This document shows, in pieces, positions 44,539 through 53,631 of a stretch of 64,000 nt of DNA; the stretch's first letter is position 1, and the number at the start of each line of letters is the position of its first letter. A model generated the notes under the pieces. The model was not told where the DNA came from, did not search any database, and saw only the letters and a list, made by a program, of their open reading frames with translations. The DNA comes from Gammaproteobacteria bacterium (GTDB lineage: Bacteria; Pseudomonadota; Gammaproteobacteria; Pseudomonadales; Oceanobacteraceae). Both the position numbers and the translations under genes were made by a program. The DNA lies in the NCBI GenBank assembly GCA_013373125.1, contig JABXIK010000023.1, positions 1 to 64,000 on the forward strand, given 5' to 3'.

Positions 44539-47500
44539 TTATTTCAATCTAACTTGGTAGCTAAAATTAAATTCGGGTGTATAGCTACCGGCTTTATCTG
44601 AATTCTTATAAATGCCGCTAGGCGAAATTCTTAAGTAGCGAATTGATGGGTCATAGCCATCGCCACTATTAACGGGTTGGTAGGTAAAATCTGTACCATC
44701 CTGTGAAAAATCTACGTGATCTGAAAGTGAATCCAAGCTTATAAAGTCAAAAGCCAATTCACTTTCGTTTGGTGTGGTGCCATCTTCAAAACAAATTGGG
44801 CCAGTGCCTGTTCCCGGGCCGCGATTTAAACAGGTTAGGTCGCCAATATAAAGCTCAGAATCCGCTGGAATTTCATCTTTTATAATGATGGAATTATTAT
44901 CGCTTTTTCCTCTGCCAGAATTTTGTGCATGAATGCGGTAAAGCAGTTCTGCACCGGGAATGGCTTTGGGTTTATTGCCTGCGCTTAGTGAGCCGTTTAT
45001 GGGGTCGTTAATGACTTCAACGGACTTGGTTAGATTGATATTGGGTAAAAATGGTAAGACGGTGAAGCCTGAGATACCTGTGTGCTCCACATCATTCTCA
45101 ACCCCTTCTTTGGCTGTGACAGAAATTGTCCAGCCGTTTAAAATTTCATCGTTTTCTGCAAGGGTAAAAGTCGATTCGAATACCTTAACGGCTGAGGCAT
45201 TATCGTCATTAGGATCGTCAATGGCGGCCATATCTAAATGGTCACTGCCAGCAAAGTCGTAAAATGTGCCATTAGACTTTTCAATTTTCACATTGGCATT
45301 ACTGATGTCAAACGCACCAAATGGGTCGGATACTTCAGCGCGAACGGATAAAGTAGTATCAGGTTGACTACTCGTGATAATAGATGCGCCACTATCATCA
45401 ATGTAGTCACCATTGGAATCCGAATAAGGGGCGCTCCATACGGAAATGTTATCCACATTAATGACAGTGGATGCATTGATGATGACCGCACTGTAGCCAT
45501 CTGCTAATAATGAGGTATCAACTCCGTCGGTAATGTGTAGAGTAATACTGCGATCGCCTCCACCACTTCCTGTATTTTGTATGGATAAAAACAGCGACTT
45601 ACCACTTGCTAGAGTGATTGTATTGTTCCCTGTTTGATTAATCAGAGTGGTTACAACAGAGTCAATCCGCCCAGGTCGTACGGTAACGTTTTCTGTTTTG
45701 TTTGCTAACAAGTTGTTATCGCTGTCTCTAAGTTCAAACACAATATCTGCATTGGTATTTCTTGGGCCGCCCCAGTTAAAGTAACGATTACCTTCAAGTT
45801 TTGTTTCAACGACAATATCTCTTAAATCAAACGTTAGTTCCGCTTGTAGTGCAGGAGTTAAGCCCCATGATTGAGTGCCGCTTTCTGCAATGTTGAGGGT
45901 GCCGTCATTAGGCTGAATGCGGGACATTGTATTCGAAGTATCTAGATACAGTTGTTTGTTTCCCGATGTCGGGACAATGCCATCTGATACTTCCAAGGTA
46001 TCTGAAGTGATGTACCAGTTTTTTGAGCCGAGAGTTAATAAGCTGGACATGTCCAATACGGTGCCGTCTGGTGTTGTGGGGTCAATGGTCAGGCGCAGAG
46101 TGATGGTTGGTGTTTCGCTGGAAGCAAAATCTATGTTGTTAATTTCTAAGTAACCGGTGCCATTATTCCCGCCAACCATTAAGCTATTGTCGGTGGAACC
46201 AGCTGGTGAGTTGGTGAGTTGAAAGCTACTAATGAATTCAGGTATGTGAGCTGTGACTTGTAAATTATTAATAGCCAGCTCATTTTTATCTTGCAATGTG
46301 ATAGTGACATCTAGAGTGTCTCCAGCTTTGAGTAAGCCGCCATTTGCGTCGCTAAGTACAATTGAAGAAGGAGATAGGTCTGGCTCAACAACGGTAATGT
46401 CACCTGTGTCTACTATCCATGTATTGCCGTTATAGGAAAGCGTGGCGGTATTTTGTAGCGACGAGCCTTTAGGGGCGTTTGTGTTCACATACACTTCGAA
46501 AATGATTTCTTCTGTTGCACCGGCAGCGAGATTTATATTTTGGATATCTAAATAGCCCGTGCCATTCGCGCCTCCAGTTGGAGATGAGTTGCTTACAGAT
46601 CCAGAAGGCATGGAGATGATGTTGAAGCCTGAGATGTTCGCAGGAAGATCGTCGTAAAGCTGAATGCCACTGGTTGCTAGGTTACTGGCATCGTCAATAG
46701 TGATGATATATTGCAATGTATCGCCAGCCAGTAGTGAGTCACCTGATAAATTACTGTAAGTTTTACTAGACGCAGATAAATCCACAACCGGTGTAGCAAC
46801 AACAGGTACATTTAATGTGTAGGTATCATTGGGAGCATGGTTGTCGAAAATATCGTAGGGGGCGGTATCGTGATCAACGTTCACCGACCAATTAATGGTT
46901 TGCCCTGCAGTGCCGCCAGCCACAATTAAATTAAGATCTAAATAATCACTCCAGCCCGAGCGTAATTTGTGTTGATAGACGCAGCTTAATGACTGGCCAC
47001 TTTGTGAACAAATCCAGTCGGCATTACCTTGCACGCCATCGAAATCCAATTGACTTGGCAGTGTAGTGGTAAAACGCACGCTTTCAGTGGGAACATCATT
47101 TGGCCCGTTGTTAGATATGGTAAATTTTTTACTAACGTTGGAGCCTTGCGTCCAACCAGTAGGGTTTGATGTGGTTACAGATAAATCAGCAACGGGTATG
47201 TTCGAAACGCTCACTATTTCAGCGGATAGCAATACTAAGTCTTGCCCCGCGCTATAAACGGTATGGACGGAAGTAGCCCCTTCGACTAGATAATTCGAAA
47301 TATCGTACTCATCGATGTCGACACCATAAGAGGTGAAGCCACCCTGTACGTTCGAATAGGAGTTAAATTGGTTATTGTTTGGATTTACGCTGTCACTTAA
47401 ACGCACACCTTCAAATTCTAAATACTCACCATCTGTACCAAGAGTGTCGTCACCTTCCCAAGTAATGTGAGCATGTTTACCAGATGGGTTTGCTGGTAAT

Positions 47501-48132
47501 TTAAAATTATCTGGAATCAAGGTAACTGTGCTGTTTTGATAGGATTGAAACCCTTCATATAAATTGAGTACACGGAAGTCTTCATTATCTGATTCATATA
47601 TAACGGCCAAGGCCCAGCCGCCTAAAACCGTTTGGTTATTACAGTATGTGTTCGAGTTATCAATACTTAACCCTGAAACCGTATAAGTACCGTTTCGATA
47701 GTTAGCAACCAGGCTCGTAACATCTGCTACGCCATTAATAAAGCGGCGTGAAGCATCCCAATCTTCAAAGTAGGTGCGGTCAGCATTGATGGTTGAGCCA
47801 TTCAGGGTAACTTGTGTATCAAAGTTATTATTTGATGCAGCCCAATATAGATATGCCTTTTTAATAACGGAATTTGACGGTAGCCCCGAAAGAGTATTTG
47901 AGCGAGAAGTGGTGATCGAACAGGCATCGGAATTGTTCTGATTGGTACGAAACGAACCACCGGTGAGCACAAACGACAAATTGCCAGCATAGCTTTCGCG
48001 AAGTGCGACAGCCGTGCCAGCATATGAGGTTAATGTGTGCATTGTACTTCCAATTAAAAGCAGGGCTGTAAACGCCACTTTTAGGGGCATGAAGCACTTT
48101 AAATAGGAGTACAAAGGTACTGCTAACTTCAA
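44539..48132 (-). CDS. large exported multi-domain DUF11 protein (1197 residues)
   Basis: First gene of the operon. A signal peptide (AFTALLLIGSTMHTLTSYA) precedes an N-terminal domain of about 250 residues with KKAYLYWAASNN and VLGGWALAVIYES, of the kind seen at the start of large secreted adhesin-like proteins. Then come several DUF11-like repeats (about 310, 450, 590 and 1040; for example QGSNVSKKFTISNNG and KAIPGAELLYRIHAQNSG) and a C-terminal strand FSYQVRLK. No membrane barrel or sorting signal is visible. The frame opens with TTG at 48132; the ATG at 48090 starts the signal peptide directly and is equally likely. Probably a surface fibre or adhesin; function unproven. Confidence 0.88.
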   Translation of the reverse strand: MKLAVPLYSYLKCFMPLKVAFTALLLIGSTMHTLTSYAGTAVALRESYAGNLSFVLTGGSFRTNQNNSDACSITTSRSNTLSGLPSNSVIKKAYLYWAASNNNFDTQVTLNGSTINADRTYFEDWDASRRFINGVADVTSLVANYRNGTYTVSGLSIDNSNTYCNNQTVLGGWALAVIYESDNEDFRVLNLYEGFQSYQNSTVTLIPDNFKLPANPSGKHAHITWEGDDTLGTDGEYLEFEGVRLSDSVNPNNNQFNSYSNVQGGFTSYGVDIDEYDISNYLVEGATSVHTVYSAGQDLVLLSAEIVSVSNIPVADLSVTTSNPTGWTQGSNVSKKFTISNNGPNDVPTESVRFTTTLPSQLDFDGVQGNADWICSQSGQSLSCVYQHKLRSGWSDYLDLNLIVAGGTAGQTINWSVNVDHDTAPYDIFDNHAPNDTYTLNVPVVATPVVDLSASSKTYSNLSGDSLLAGDTLQYIITIDDASNLATSGIQLYDDLPANISGFNIISMPSGSVSNSSPTGGANGTGYLDIQNINLAAGATEEIIFEVYVNTNAPKGSSLQNTATLSYNGNTWIVDTGDITVVEPDLSPSSIVLSDANGGLLKAGDTLDVTITLQDKNELAINNLQVTAHIPEFISSFQLTNSPAGSTDNSLMVGGNNGTGYLEINNIDFASSETPTITLRLTIDPTTPDGTVLDMSSLLTLGSKNWYITSDTLEVSDGIVPTSGNKQLYLDTSNTMSRIQPNDGTLNIAESGTQSWGLTPALQAELTFDLRDIVVETKLEGNRYFNWGGPRNTNADIVFELRDSDNNLLANKTENVTVRPGRIDSVVTTLINQTGNNTITLASGKSLFLSIQNTGSGGGDRSITLHITDGVDTSLLADGYSAVIINASTVINVDNISVWSAPYSDSNGDYIDDSGASIITSSQPDTTLSVRAEVSDPFGAFDISNANVKIEKSNGTFYDFAGSDHLDMAAIDDPNDDNASAVKVFESTFTLAENDEILNGWTISVTAKEGVENDVEHTGISGFTVLPFLPNINLTKSVEVINDPINGSLSAGNKPKAIPGAELLYRIHAQNSGRGKSDNNSIIIKDEIPADSELYIGDLTCLNRGPGTGTGPICFEDGTTPNESELAFDFISLDSLSDHVDFSQDGTDFTYQPVNSGDGYDPSIRYLRISPSGIYKNSDKAGSYTPEFNFSYQVRLK

Positions 48133-48174
48133 ATTATTACCGTTTGTAATTTTCAGATCTATTTACGTAACTGG

Positions 48175-48203
48175 ATGTTATTTGGACGTCCAGACTAAGT
48201 CAA
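48175..48203 (-). promoter_or_regulatory. sigma70-type promoter of the DUF11 operon
   Basis: On the minus strand TTGACT (48198-48203) and TAACAT (48175-48180) are 17 bases apart. A perfect 10-base palindrome, TGGACGTCCA (48183-48192), lies inside the spacer, where a bound regulator would block or bend the promoter. Confidence 0.65.
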
Positions 48204-48206
48204 TAA

Positions 48207-48222
48207 TGTGACCTGTATCACG
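48207..48222. promoter_or_regulatory. CRP/Vfr-like site beside the DUF11 promoter
   Basis: TGTGACCTGTATCACG matches the CRP consensus (TGTGA, six bases, TCACA) in nine of ten positions. It lies 4 bases upstream of the -35 hexamer, close to the position from which CRP can activate transcription. Binding is inference. Confidence 0.55.
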
Positions 48223-48746
48223 ATATGAAATAAATGGGCCACTTAAACCCTTAATTTCCTTAAGAAAATATTACGTTGAACACTTGTTTGCTGGATGGCG
48301 CGTTTCGACCTCTATTGTGGTTTAAAAGTGCTTAATAGTATTAAAGTATGAGAGAAGTTGGTGCATTTGGAACAATAATGAGGCGCTGAGCTACTTTGGC
48401 TCAAAGTTGCTTGGCTTTAATTTATTTTGGGTATTTCGCGACATTTTTGTGAATTTTGACCTAAGTCAAAAGTCTGGCTTTGTGCGATGTTCATTTTTAC
48501 TTTGTAGTAAATATGTCAGATAAGTGTCTTTTTTATTATACCGTTATCTCTTGGGTTTATTTGAAATTGGTATGCGGTACGTTTAGGGAAGGGATGAGTT
48601 GGTCCTTTCTATTTTGTTGTTGGCTAAGATTGGGCAAAGAATTGAAGGTCGAACAGGCATATGTGGGCTATCAAGCGAATATAGGAATCTACGTAAAAAG
48701 CTAATTCACATGAGTAAATCGGTTTTCTGGCTTTTTGCTTTGTGAG
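48223..48746. other. intergenic region without a supported gene
   Basis: A 524-base stretch between the DUF11 operon promoter and the tRNA repeat array. An open frame at 48480-48704 has no ribosome site or recognisable content, so I do not call it. One palindrome stands out, TTTTGAC-CTAA-GTCAAAA at 48454-48471, close to the FNR/CRP-superfamily layout (TTGAC, four bases, GTCAA). Confidence 0.5.
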
Positions 48747-49185
48747 TGGCTGCGGGAGTCCCTAGGGTTTAGAAAGTGAACCGATGACCTATGGCCTATA
48801 GGCTAGAAACGAAAAAAGCCGATAAGGGCTATCTTATCGGCTTTTAGGCTCTTTGCTTTGAGAGTGGTTGCGGGAGCCCCTGGGTTTTTGAGAGTGAAAC
48901 GACGACCTTCGGGTTATAGGTTGCTCACCAGATGGCACAGACTCTAAAAACGAAAAAATCCGATAAGGGTTATCTTATCGGCTGTTAAAAATTTGGTTGC
49001 GGGAGTCCCTAGGATTTAGAAAGTGGATTGACGACCTATGGCCTAAAAACGAAAAAAGCCGATAGAGGTTATCTTATCGGTTGTTAAAAATTTGGCTGCG
49101 GGAGTCCCTAGGATTTAGAAAGTGAACCGACGACCTATGGCCTAAAAACGAAAAAAGCCGACAAGAGTTATCTTATCGGCTTTTT
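48747..49185 (-). repeat. four degenerate tandem copies of the initiator tRNA 3' end with terminator hairpins
   Basis: On the minus strand each unit carries a tRNA-like piece with GGTCGTCGGTTCA and a final CTCCCGCAACCA, then a spacer and a hairpin such as CCGATAAG/CTTATCGG with flanking A and T runs. The CCA ends map to 48747, 48865, 48994 and 49093, giving spacings of 118, 129 and 99 bases; the intact tRNA follows 99 bases on (49192). The T-arm is broken by two short insertions in each. The copy at 48865 also keeps part of the anticodon stem (ATAACCCGAAGG) and looks older. None can fold as a tRNA. Confidence 0.85.
49152..49185 (-). terminator. terminator after the initiator tRNA genes
   Basis: AAAAAGCCGATAAG pairs with CTTGTCGGCTTTTT on the minus strand with one mismatched position, and T bases follow. 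It comes 6 bases after the tRNA CCA end; similar hairpins recur after each degenerate copy (for example 48814-48845). Confidence 0.8.
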
Positions 49186-49191
49186 GAAATT

Positions 49192-49268
<77 letters not shown>

Positions 49269-49323
49269 TCAAAAAACGCTGTGAGTAGTCATACTTCATT
49301 TCCAGTTTCAAAAAAAGGAAAAT

Positions 49324-49400
49324 TGGTTGCGGGAGCCGGATTTGAACCGACGACCTTCGGGTTATGAGCCCGACGAGATACCATGCTGCTCCATCCCGCG
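49324..49400 (-). tRNA. initiator tRNA-fMet (CAU), copy with altered D arm
   Basis: 77 bases with encoded CCA, identical to the other copy except in the D arm, where the loop has A in place of C and the stem is GAGC/TCTC. The last stem pair is therefore a C-U mismatch. All other initiator marks are kept. It is the promoter-proximal copy. It may still be functional, or it may be the first to decay. Confidence 0.93.
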
Positions 49401-49484
49401 ACAATACCGCCTCTGGTTAATTCAATCATGACTTGAATAAGCGGTTTACTCACTCGCTTTGGCCACTGCCTTAGCGAGCTGCGC

Positions 49485-49513
49485 ATCTTACGGATCTGGG
49501 TCCATCGTGTCAA
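49485..49513 (-). promoter_or_regulatory. strong sigma70 promoter of the tRNA-fMet genes
   Basis: On the minus strand TTGACA (49508-49513) and TAAGAT (49485-49490) are 17 bases apart, followed by a GC-rich GCGC stretch as in stable RNA promoters. The leader before the first tRNA would be about 78 bases. Confidence 0.85.
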
Positions 49514-49565
49514 ATCTTTTATGGAAAAAACCTAATAAATTCAAATAGAAAGGTCTGTTCCAAAG

Positions 49566-52337
49566 TTATGCTTGTACCTCAAACTGGGCATTCAGCGTAT
49601 TAAAGAAGCGCTGGTGTAATGAGTCATATCCCGTTACGTCTGCGTTCAATGCAAACCAGCGGCACTGCAGGTCTTGAAGTTGGGCTTCTAAGCTGGGCAA
49701 ACTTTGCCCCATGTTTTTCTGTAGTCGCTCAACTTGTAAGGCCATGCGTTCTGCTTGATCTTCTGCTGGGCTTTCTACTTCTAGCACGATCTCCAATTCC
49801 AAGCACAATCTACGGAAGTGGCTTTCATTGGACGGCTCTGACTGACTTAAGCGTGACTGAAAGATGGATTTTACTGCGGCAGGTATATCCGCAGAGTCCA
49901 CATTTTCGATGAGCTGAACGTCGCGGTTGCCTTGTTGCTCCGCGAGACCTAGGGATTTGGCAAGCGCCTGGGCATTGAGCCAAAGAGCATGTTGCTGCGC
50001 ACGTTTTTGCGATTGTATGGCTGAATCCACCTGAGCAAGTAGGTCGGAGATGACTTTATTGATGCCTTGACGCACCTTGTTCGGCATGTCGAGCGCATCT
50101 ATGTCACTTTTCAGTTGCTGAATGCCTTGTTTACCATTTGGGCTTTGAGATGAAGCCAGTTCTTTCGCTTGTTGCACCAATTCATTAGCTTTTTGAATGC
50201 TGGCGTCTAACTGCTGCTTACGTGCATTGCTTGCAGCATTACGCTTTTCAAATAACGCATCGCATTGTTCACGGAAATGCGCCCATAGCTGACGCTCTGC
50301 TCGACCGGCATTGCCAGCGGTTTTCCACTGATTTTGAATGGCTTTGCACTGCTCAATTGCTTGAATCAAGTCGTCTTCTTCATGCAGTGCAATAACTTGA
50401 TCTATTAGCGCCTGTTTGGCATCGGCATTTACCTTGAAATGACCCACTAATTTTTCATGAAGAGCATGAGTGGCATCGTGGAAACGCTGTAAAATGGCTT
50501 TCTTTTTAGTGTGGTCCACTGGGGAGAATTTTTTAAATTCATCGTGTGCCTTGTCCAAGATTTGTTGCACCGACTTCCAGTTGGCATTTTCCCAATCATT
50601 TTCTTTAAAGAAAGACTCTAATTCTTGGCAAATGATTTCACGTTGCGACAAATTGTATTCACGCACTTTGGCCATTTCTGCAAAGTGTGCCTGACACGGC
50701 TCATAGGCTTTATCTGCAGCTTGTTTAAAATTTTGCCACAAGGCTTGTTGTTGCTTTTGGTTAGGCAGGCTGCCTAAGGCTTTCCATTGATCTTGCAACT
50801 CATGTATGGCATTGGCTTTTTGCTTTGCCGGAATGTCAGCATCTATAAGTGCTTCCATCTCTTGGCATAATTGTTCAAATTTTGGCAAGGTGGCAAACCC
50901 TTGCCAATCTTTTAGTTCATTTAACGACTGGCTTAATGTTTGAAGTTGGTTTTGTTGGGATTTGGCTTTATTGCCATCGATATGCTCTAACTGTTTTCGG
51001 ATGGCACTCTGAATTTGTTGGGCTGGTTTTACTTGCCCAGCTTCTATCGCCTTGGCTAAGTCATCTAACGATTTATCCAGTTTTTGGATTTCTTGTTTCT
51101 CATCTTTACGCAGTGATTCAAGCGAAGTGCTGATTTCATCAAGTAAACTAAATAAACTATTTAAGGTTTTATTGTGTGGAAACTCTTGGGGCCAATTAAT
51201 AGTTTTTATGGTGTTTTCTAGGGTTTTTTTGTGTTTTTTCAGTTGAGCAAGGTTCTTATCTTCTAAGCTTGCTTTAATTGGCGTTAACGAAATTTCAGTG
51301 TTTTCTAAATAGCTCAAGCTGCTATTTAAATTGATGATGGGTTTTAATAAGCCTTCATATTCAGTTTTAATTTGACGGTCAATTTGTGCTGTTTGCTCTA
51401 ACGCTTCTTGCCATAGTGTTTGAGCTTTATTTTGTTCGTCGATTAAGGTGTTCGTATTCGGGAAGGCTGACTTGCATTGTGCATGAAGTGTTTTTAATGC
51501 ATCAATGGCTTGCAATTGTAAAGCTTGAGCGTGTTTTTTCTGAGCAGATTCTTGTTCGATTTTTTCTTGTTCTTTTTGGTGCTCAGTTAAAATGGATTCG
51601 CAAGTGGCAATAGATTGATAGAACGCTTTACTTTGCTCTTCTTGTACTTGGCAGTTTTCCCAAGATTGTTTGAGTAATGCGAGTTGTCCGGCGTAAGTTG
51701 GGCTGAATGCTTGTTGCGTTAATTGCTGGGCCGATTGCAATAAATGTTCAATTTCTGCTTGGGCTTGTAGTACGTCAGCTTCTGCTTTTGCGATGAGTGC
51801 CAGTTGTGATTTTGCATGGCGAACAAGGTTTTTATCCTTGTTTAAAAAGTGCGTTTCAATCTCTTTTAATTTGTCTTTTTGGGTGATGTATTGCGCGGCT
51901 AATAAGCGACTTTTTGCACTGGCTGATTGAAAAATAAAATCGAATAGGGCGTCTTCACTTTTGATTTGCTCAATCGCGGCTTGGCTGAGTTCTGCGGAAT
52001 CGGCATAGGTAGCAATCGTAATCAATTGCTGCGGATCTTGAATGTCTTGGATGGCTTGGCACTGACTTTTAATGTCGTTGCTTTTAAGTAATAAGGTTAA
52101 ATATTGTGCAACAGCTGCTTGCTTTATTTGGGTGGATTTATTAGCAAAAAGCTGGGCCAGTGGTTCGGTTTGCTGTAGGGATTTAATGGCTTTTAGGCGA
52201 ACGCTTTCATCACTATCATTTAAGGCGATTCGCGCCAAAATAGTTTGATCATTTAACTGCTCTACGGCTTGTAAACGTACCTTGGCATCTTGGTGTTGCC
52301 ATTTAGGTGCAAAGAAATTTTTTAAAAACGCTGCCAT
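49566..52337 (-). CDS. DUF349 domain-containing protein with N-terminal HEAT-like repeats
   Basis: A 923-residue soluble, glutamine- and lysine-rich helical protein. The first 180 residues look like HEAT-type repeats (DSDESVRLKAIKSLQQ), the middle is coiled coil, and from about residue 480 there are several DUF349 repeats (WKALGSLPNQKQQQALWQNF, QWKTAGNAGRAERQLWAHF). DUF349 proteins are widespread in gammaproteobacteria and have no settled function. It is a single gene, between the tRNA promoter and a divergent hydrolase. Confidence 0.88.
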   Translation of the reverse strand: MAAFLKNFFAPKWQHQDAKVRLQAVEQLNDQTILARIALNDSDESVRLKAIKSLQQTEPLAQLFANKSTQIKQAAVAQYLTLLLKSNDIKSQCQAIQDIQDPQQLITIATYADSAELSQAAIEQIKSEDALFDFIFQSASAKSRLLAAQYITQKDKLKEIETHFLNKDKNLVRHAKSQLALIAKAEADVLQAQAEIEHLLQSAQQLTQQAFSPTYAGQLALLKQSWENCQVQEEQSKAFYQSIATCESILTEHQKEQEKIEQESAQKKHAQALQLQAIDALKTLHAQCKSAFPNTNTLIDEQNKAQTLWQEALEQTAQIDRQIKTEYEGLLKPIINLNSSLSYLENTEISLTPIKASLEDKNLAQLKKHKKTLENTIKTINWPQEFPHNKTLNSLFSLLDEISTSLESLRKDEKQEIQKLDKSLDDLAKAIEAGQVKPAQQIQSAIRKQLEHIDGNKAKSQQNQLQTLSQSLNELKDWQGFATLPKFEQLCQEMEALIDADIPAKQKANAIHELQDQWKALGSLPNQKQQQALWQNFKQAADKAYEPCQAHFAEMAKVREYNLSQREIICQELESFFKENDWENANWKSVQQILDKAHDEFKKFSPVDHTKKKAILQRFHDATHALHEKLVGHFKVNADAKQALIDQVIALHEEDDLIQAIEQCKAIQNQWKTAGNAGRAERQLWAHFREQCDALFEKRNAASNARKQQLDASIQKANELVQQAKELASSQSPNGKQGIQQLKSDIDALDMPNKVRQGINKVISDLLAQVDSAIQSQKRAQQHALWLNAQALAKSLGLAEQQGNRDVQLIENVDSADIPAAVKSIFQSRLSQSEPSNESHFRRLCLELEIVLEVESPAEDQAERMALQVERLQKNMGQSLPSLEAQLQDLQCRWFALNADVTGYDSLHQRFFNTLNAQFEVQA

Positions 52338-52524
52338 GGTGTCCGCCTAAAACTGAGCCAAAGTCACTGGCTAATACAATAAAGGGGCATCATTCTACTG
52401 ACAGAATGAAATGTGGCAAGCATTGAACACATGTGCCAGTTTCCCCGTTACGCTGGTAATTTGAGATTGCTTATAAGACAATCACTGCCCATATAAAAAC
52501 AACAATAAAATAATACATCGAGCC

Positions 52525-53553
52525 ATGTTACGAATTCTCAGTTTTATCCTCATTTGCTTTGGGCTTTATGGCTGTACCGCCATGGGTACCTCGACCTTGC
52601 CTTACAGTGTTCTCGAGAAGAAATACACCAATTCTGCCAGCCGCTATGTGGATGTAAACGGTTTGACGATTCATTACCGTGATGAGGGCAGTGGCCCGCC
52701 ATTGGTGTTGTTACATGGTGTTGGTTCGTCACTGCATACTTGGGATGCTTGGGTTCAACAATTAAAAGGCAAATATCGAGTAATCCGCATGGATTTACCG
52801 GGCTTTGGCTTAACCGGTCCTGATACCGCTCCTAATCAAGAGACTGCCGAATATATGGTGGGCATGCTGGACGGCTTTGTTCGCAAGCTGGGCTTGAATC
52901 GCTTTTTCTTAGCGGGTAACTCATTGGGAGGTTATTACGCTTGGAATTACGCCGCGGTACACCCGGAAAAGCTGTATAAGATGGTGCTGGTCAGTGCCAG
53001 TGGTTACCCACAAGATATGCCATTTTGGTTAGGCTTTGCCTCGTTCCCTGGTATTCACTGGATCACGCCCTACGTCATGCCACGATTCATGCTCAATTGG
53101 ACGGCCGAAAGTGCCTATGCGCATGAAGAAGTACTCACCGATGAGGTAAAAGAGCGCTATTTCGATATGAGCCAGCGTCGGGGTAACCGTCAGTCATATA
53201 TCACCCATTTCCGCCAGTTACGTGAAATGAGCAGTAACGATGGTCTCGGCGAGAAAGTAAAAGATGTGTTAGTGCCTACTTTGCTCATGTGGGGAGAAGA
53301 AGATGAATGGATTCCGTTGGATGTGATGCGTATGTTTCATCGCGATTTAGCATACAGCGAATATCTTGTATACGAAGGGGTTGGGCACCTCCCGATGGAA
53401 GAAGTACCGGTGCAATCTTCCCGTGATGCGGATAATTTCTTTATGTCCGAATTACAACAAGTGCGTCATCACCCACAAGAAACCAATATTAAGTTTTATG
53501 ATGGCAAGCAAGGCGTGAGTCAGGTTAGTCAAAACCAGGACGAACAACCCTAA
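52525..53553 (+). CDS. alpha/beta hydrolase lipoprotein
   Basis: A 342-residue protein with a lipobox (FGLYGC), so anchored in a membrane. HGVGSSLHTWDAW is the oxyanion region, GNSLGGYYAW (about residue 131) the nucleophilic serine elbow, WGEEDEWIPL the acid and VGHLPMEE the catalytic histidine. All of the triad is present, so it should be an active esterase or lipase; the substrate is not known. Confidence 0.88.
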   Translation: MLRILSFILICFGLYGCTAMGTSTLPYSVLEKKYTNSASRYVDVNGLTIHYRDEGSGPPLVLLHGVGSSLHTWDAWVQQLKGKYRVIRMDLPGFGLTGPDTAPNQETAEYMVGMLDGFVRKLGLNRFFLAGNSLGGYYAWNYAAVHPEKLYKMVLVSASGYPQDMPFWLGFASFPGIHWITPYVMPRFMLNWTAESAYAHEEVLTDEVKERYFDMSQRRGNRQSYITHFRQLREMSSNDGLGEKVKDVLVPTLLMWGEEDEWIPLDVMRMFHRDLAYSEYLVYEGVGHLPMEEVPVQSSRDADNFFMSELQQVRHHPQETNIKFYDGKQGVSQVSQNQDEQP

Positions 53554-53586
53554 GCCTTTTGGCTTCCAAGCCTGCATACATGTTAG

Positions 53587-53627
53587 AATGCCGACGATTT
53601 ATGATTCAGTGAATAGACGTCGGCATT
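53587..53627 (+). other. hairpin with T run ending at the sbcB start
   Basis: AATGCCGACG pairs with CGTCGGCATT across a 21-base loop, followed by TTTTATG, so the sbcB start codon follows the T run. It may end the hydrolase transcript or act as an sbcB leader element. An extended -10-like TGTTAGAAT (53581-53589) overlaps the first arm. Confidence 0.6.
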
Positions 53628-53631
53628 TTTT

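Noticed and set aside
48480..48704. 74-residue open frame between the DUF11 operon and the tRNA repeats
   Set aside because: No ribosome binding site, no domain and unbalanced composition; length is compatible with chance.
48747..49185. CRISPR array as an explanation of the repeats
   Set aside because: The repeats are tRNA 3' ends plus terminators with spacings of 99-129 bases, spacers are themselves similar, and no cas genes are near.
49289..49513. Open frame across the altered tRNA-fMet gene and its promoter
   Set aside because: It runs through the tRNA and its promoter; this is stable RNA, not protein-coding.
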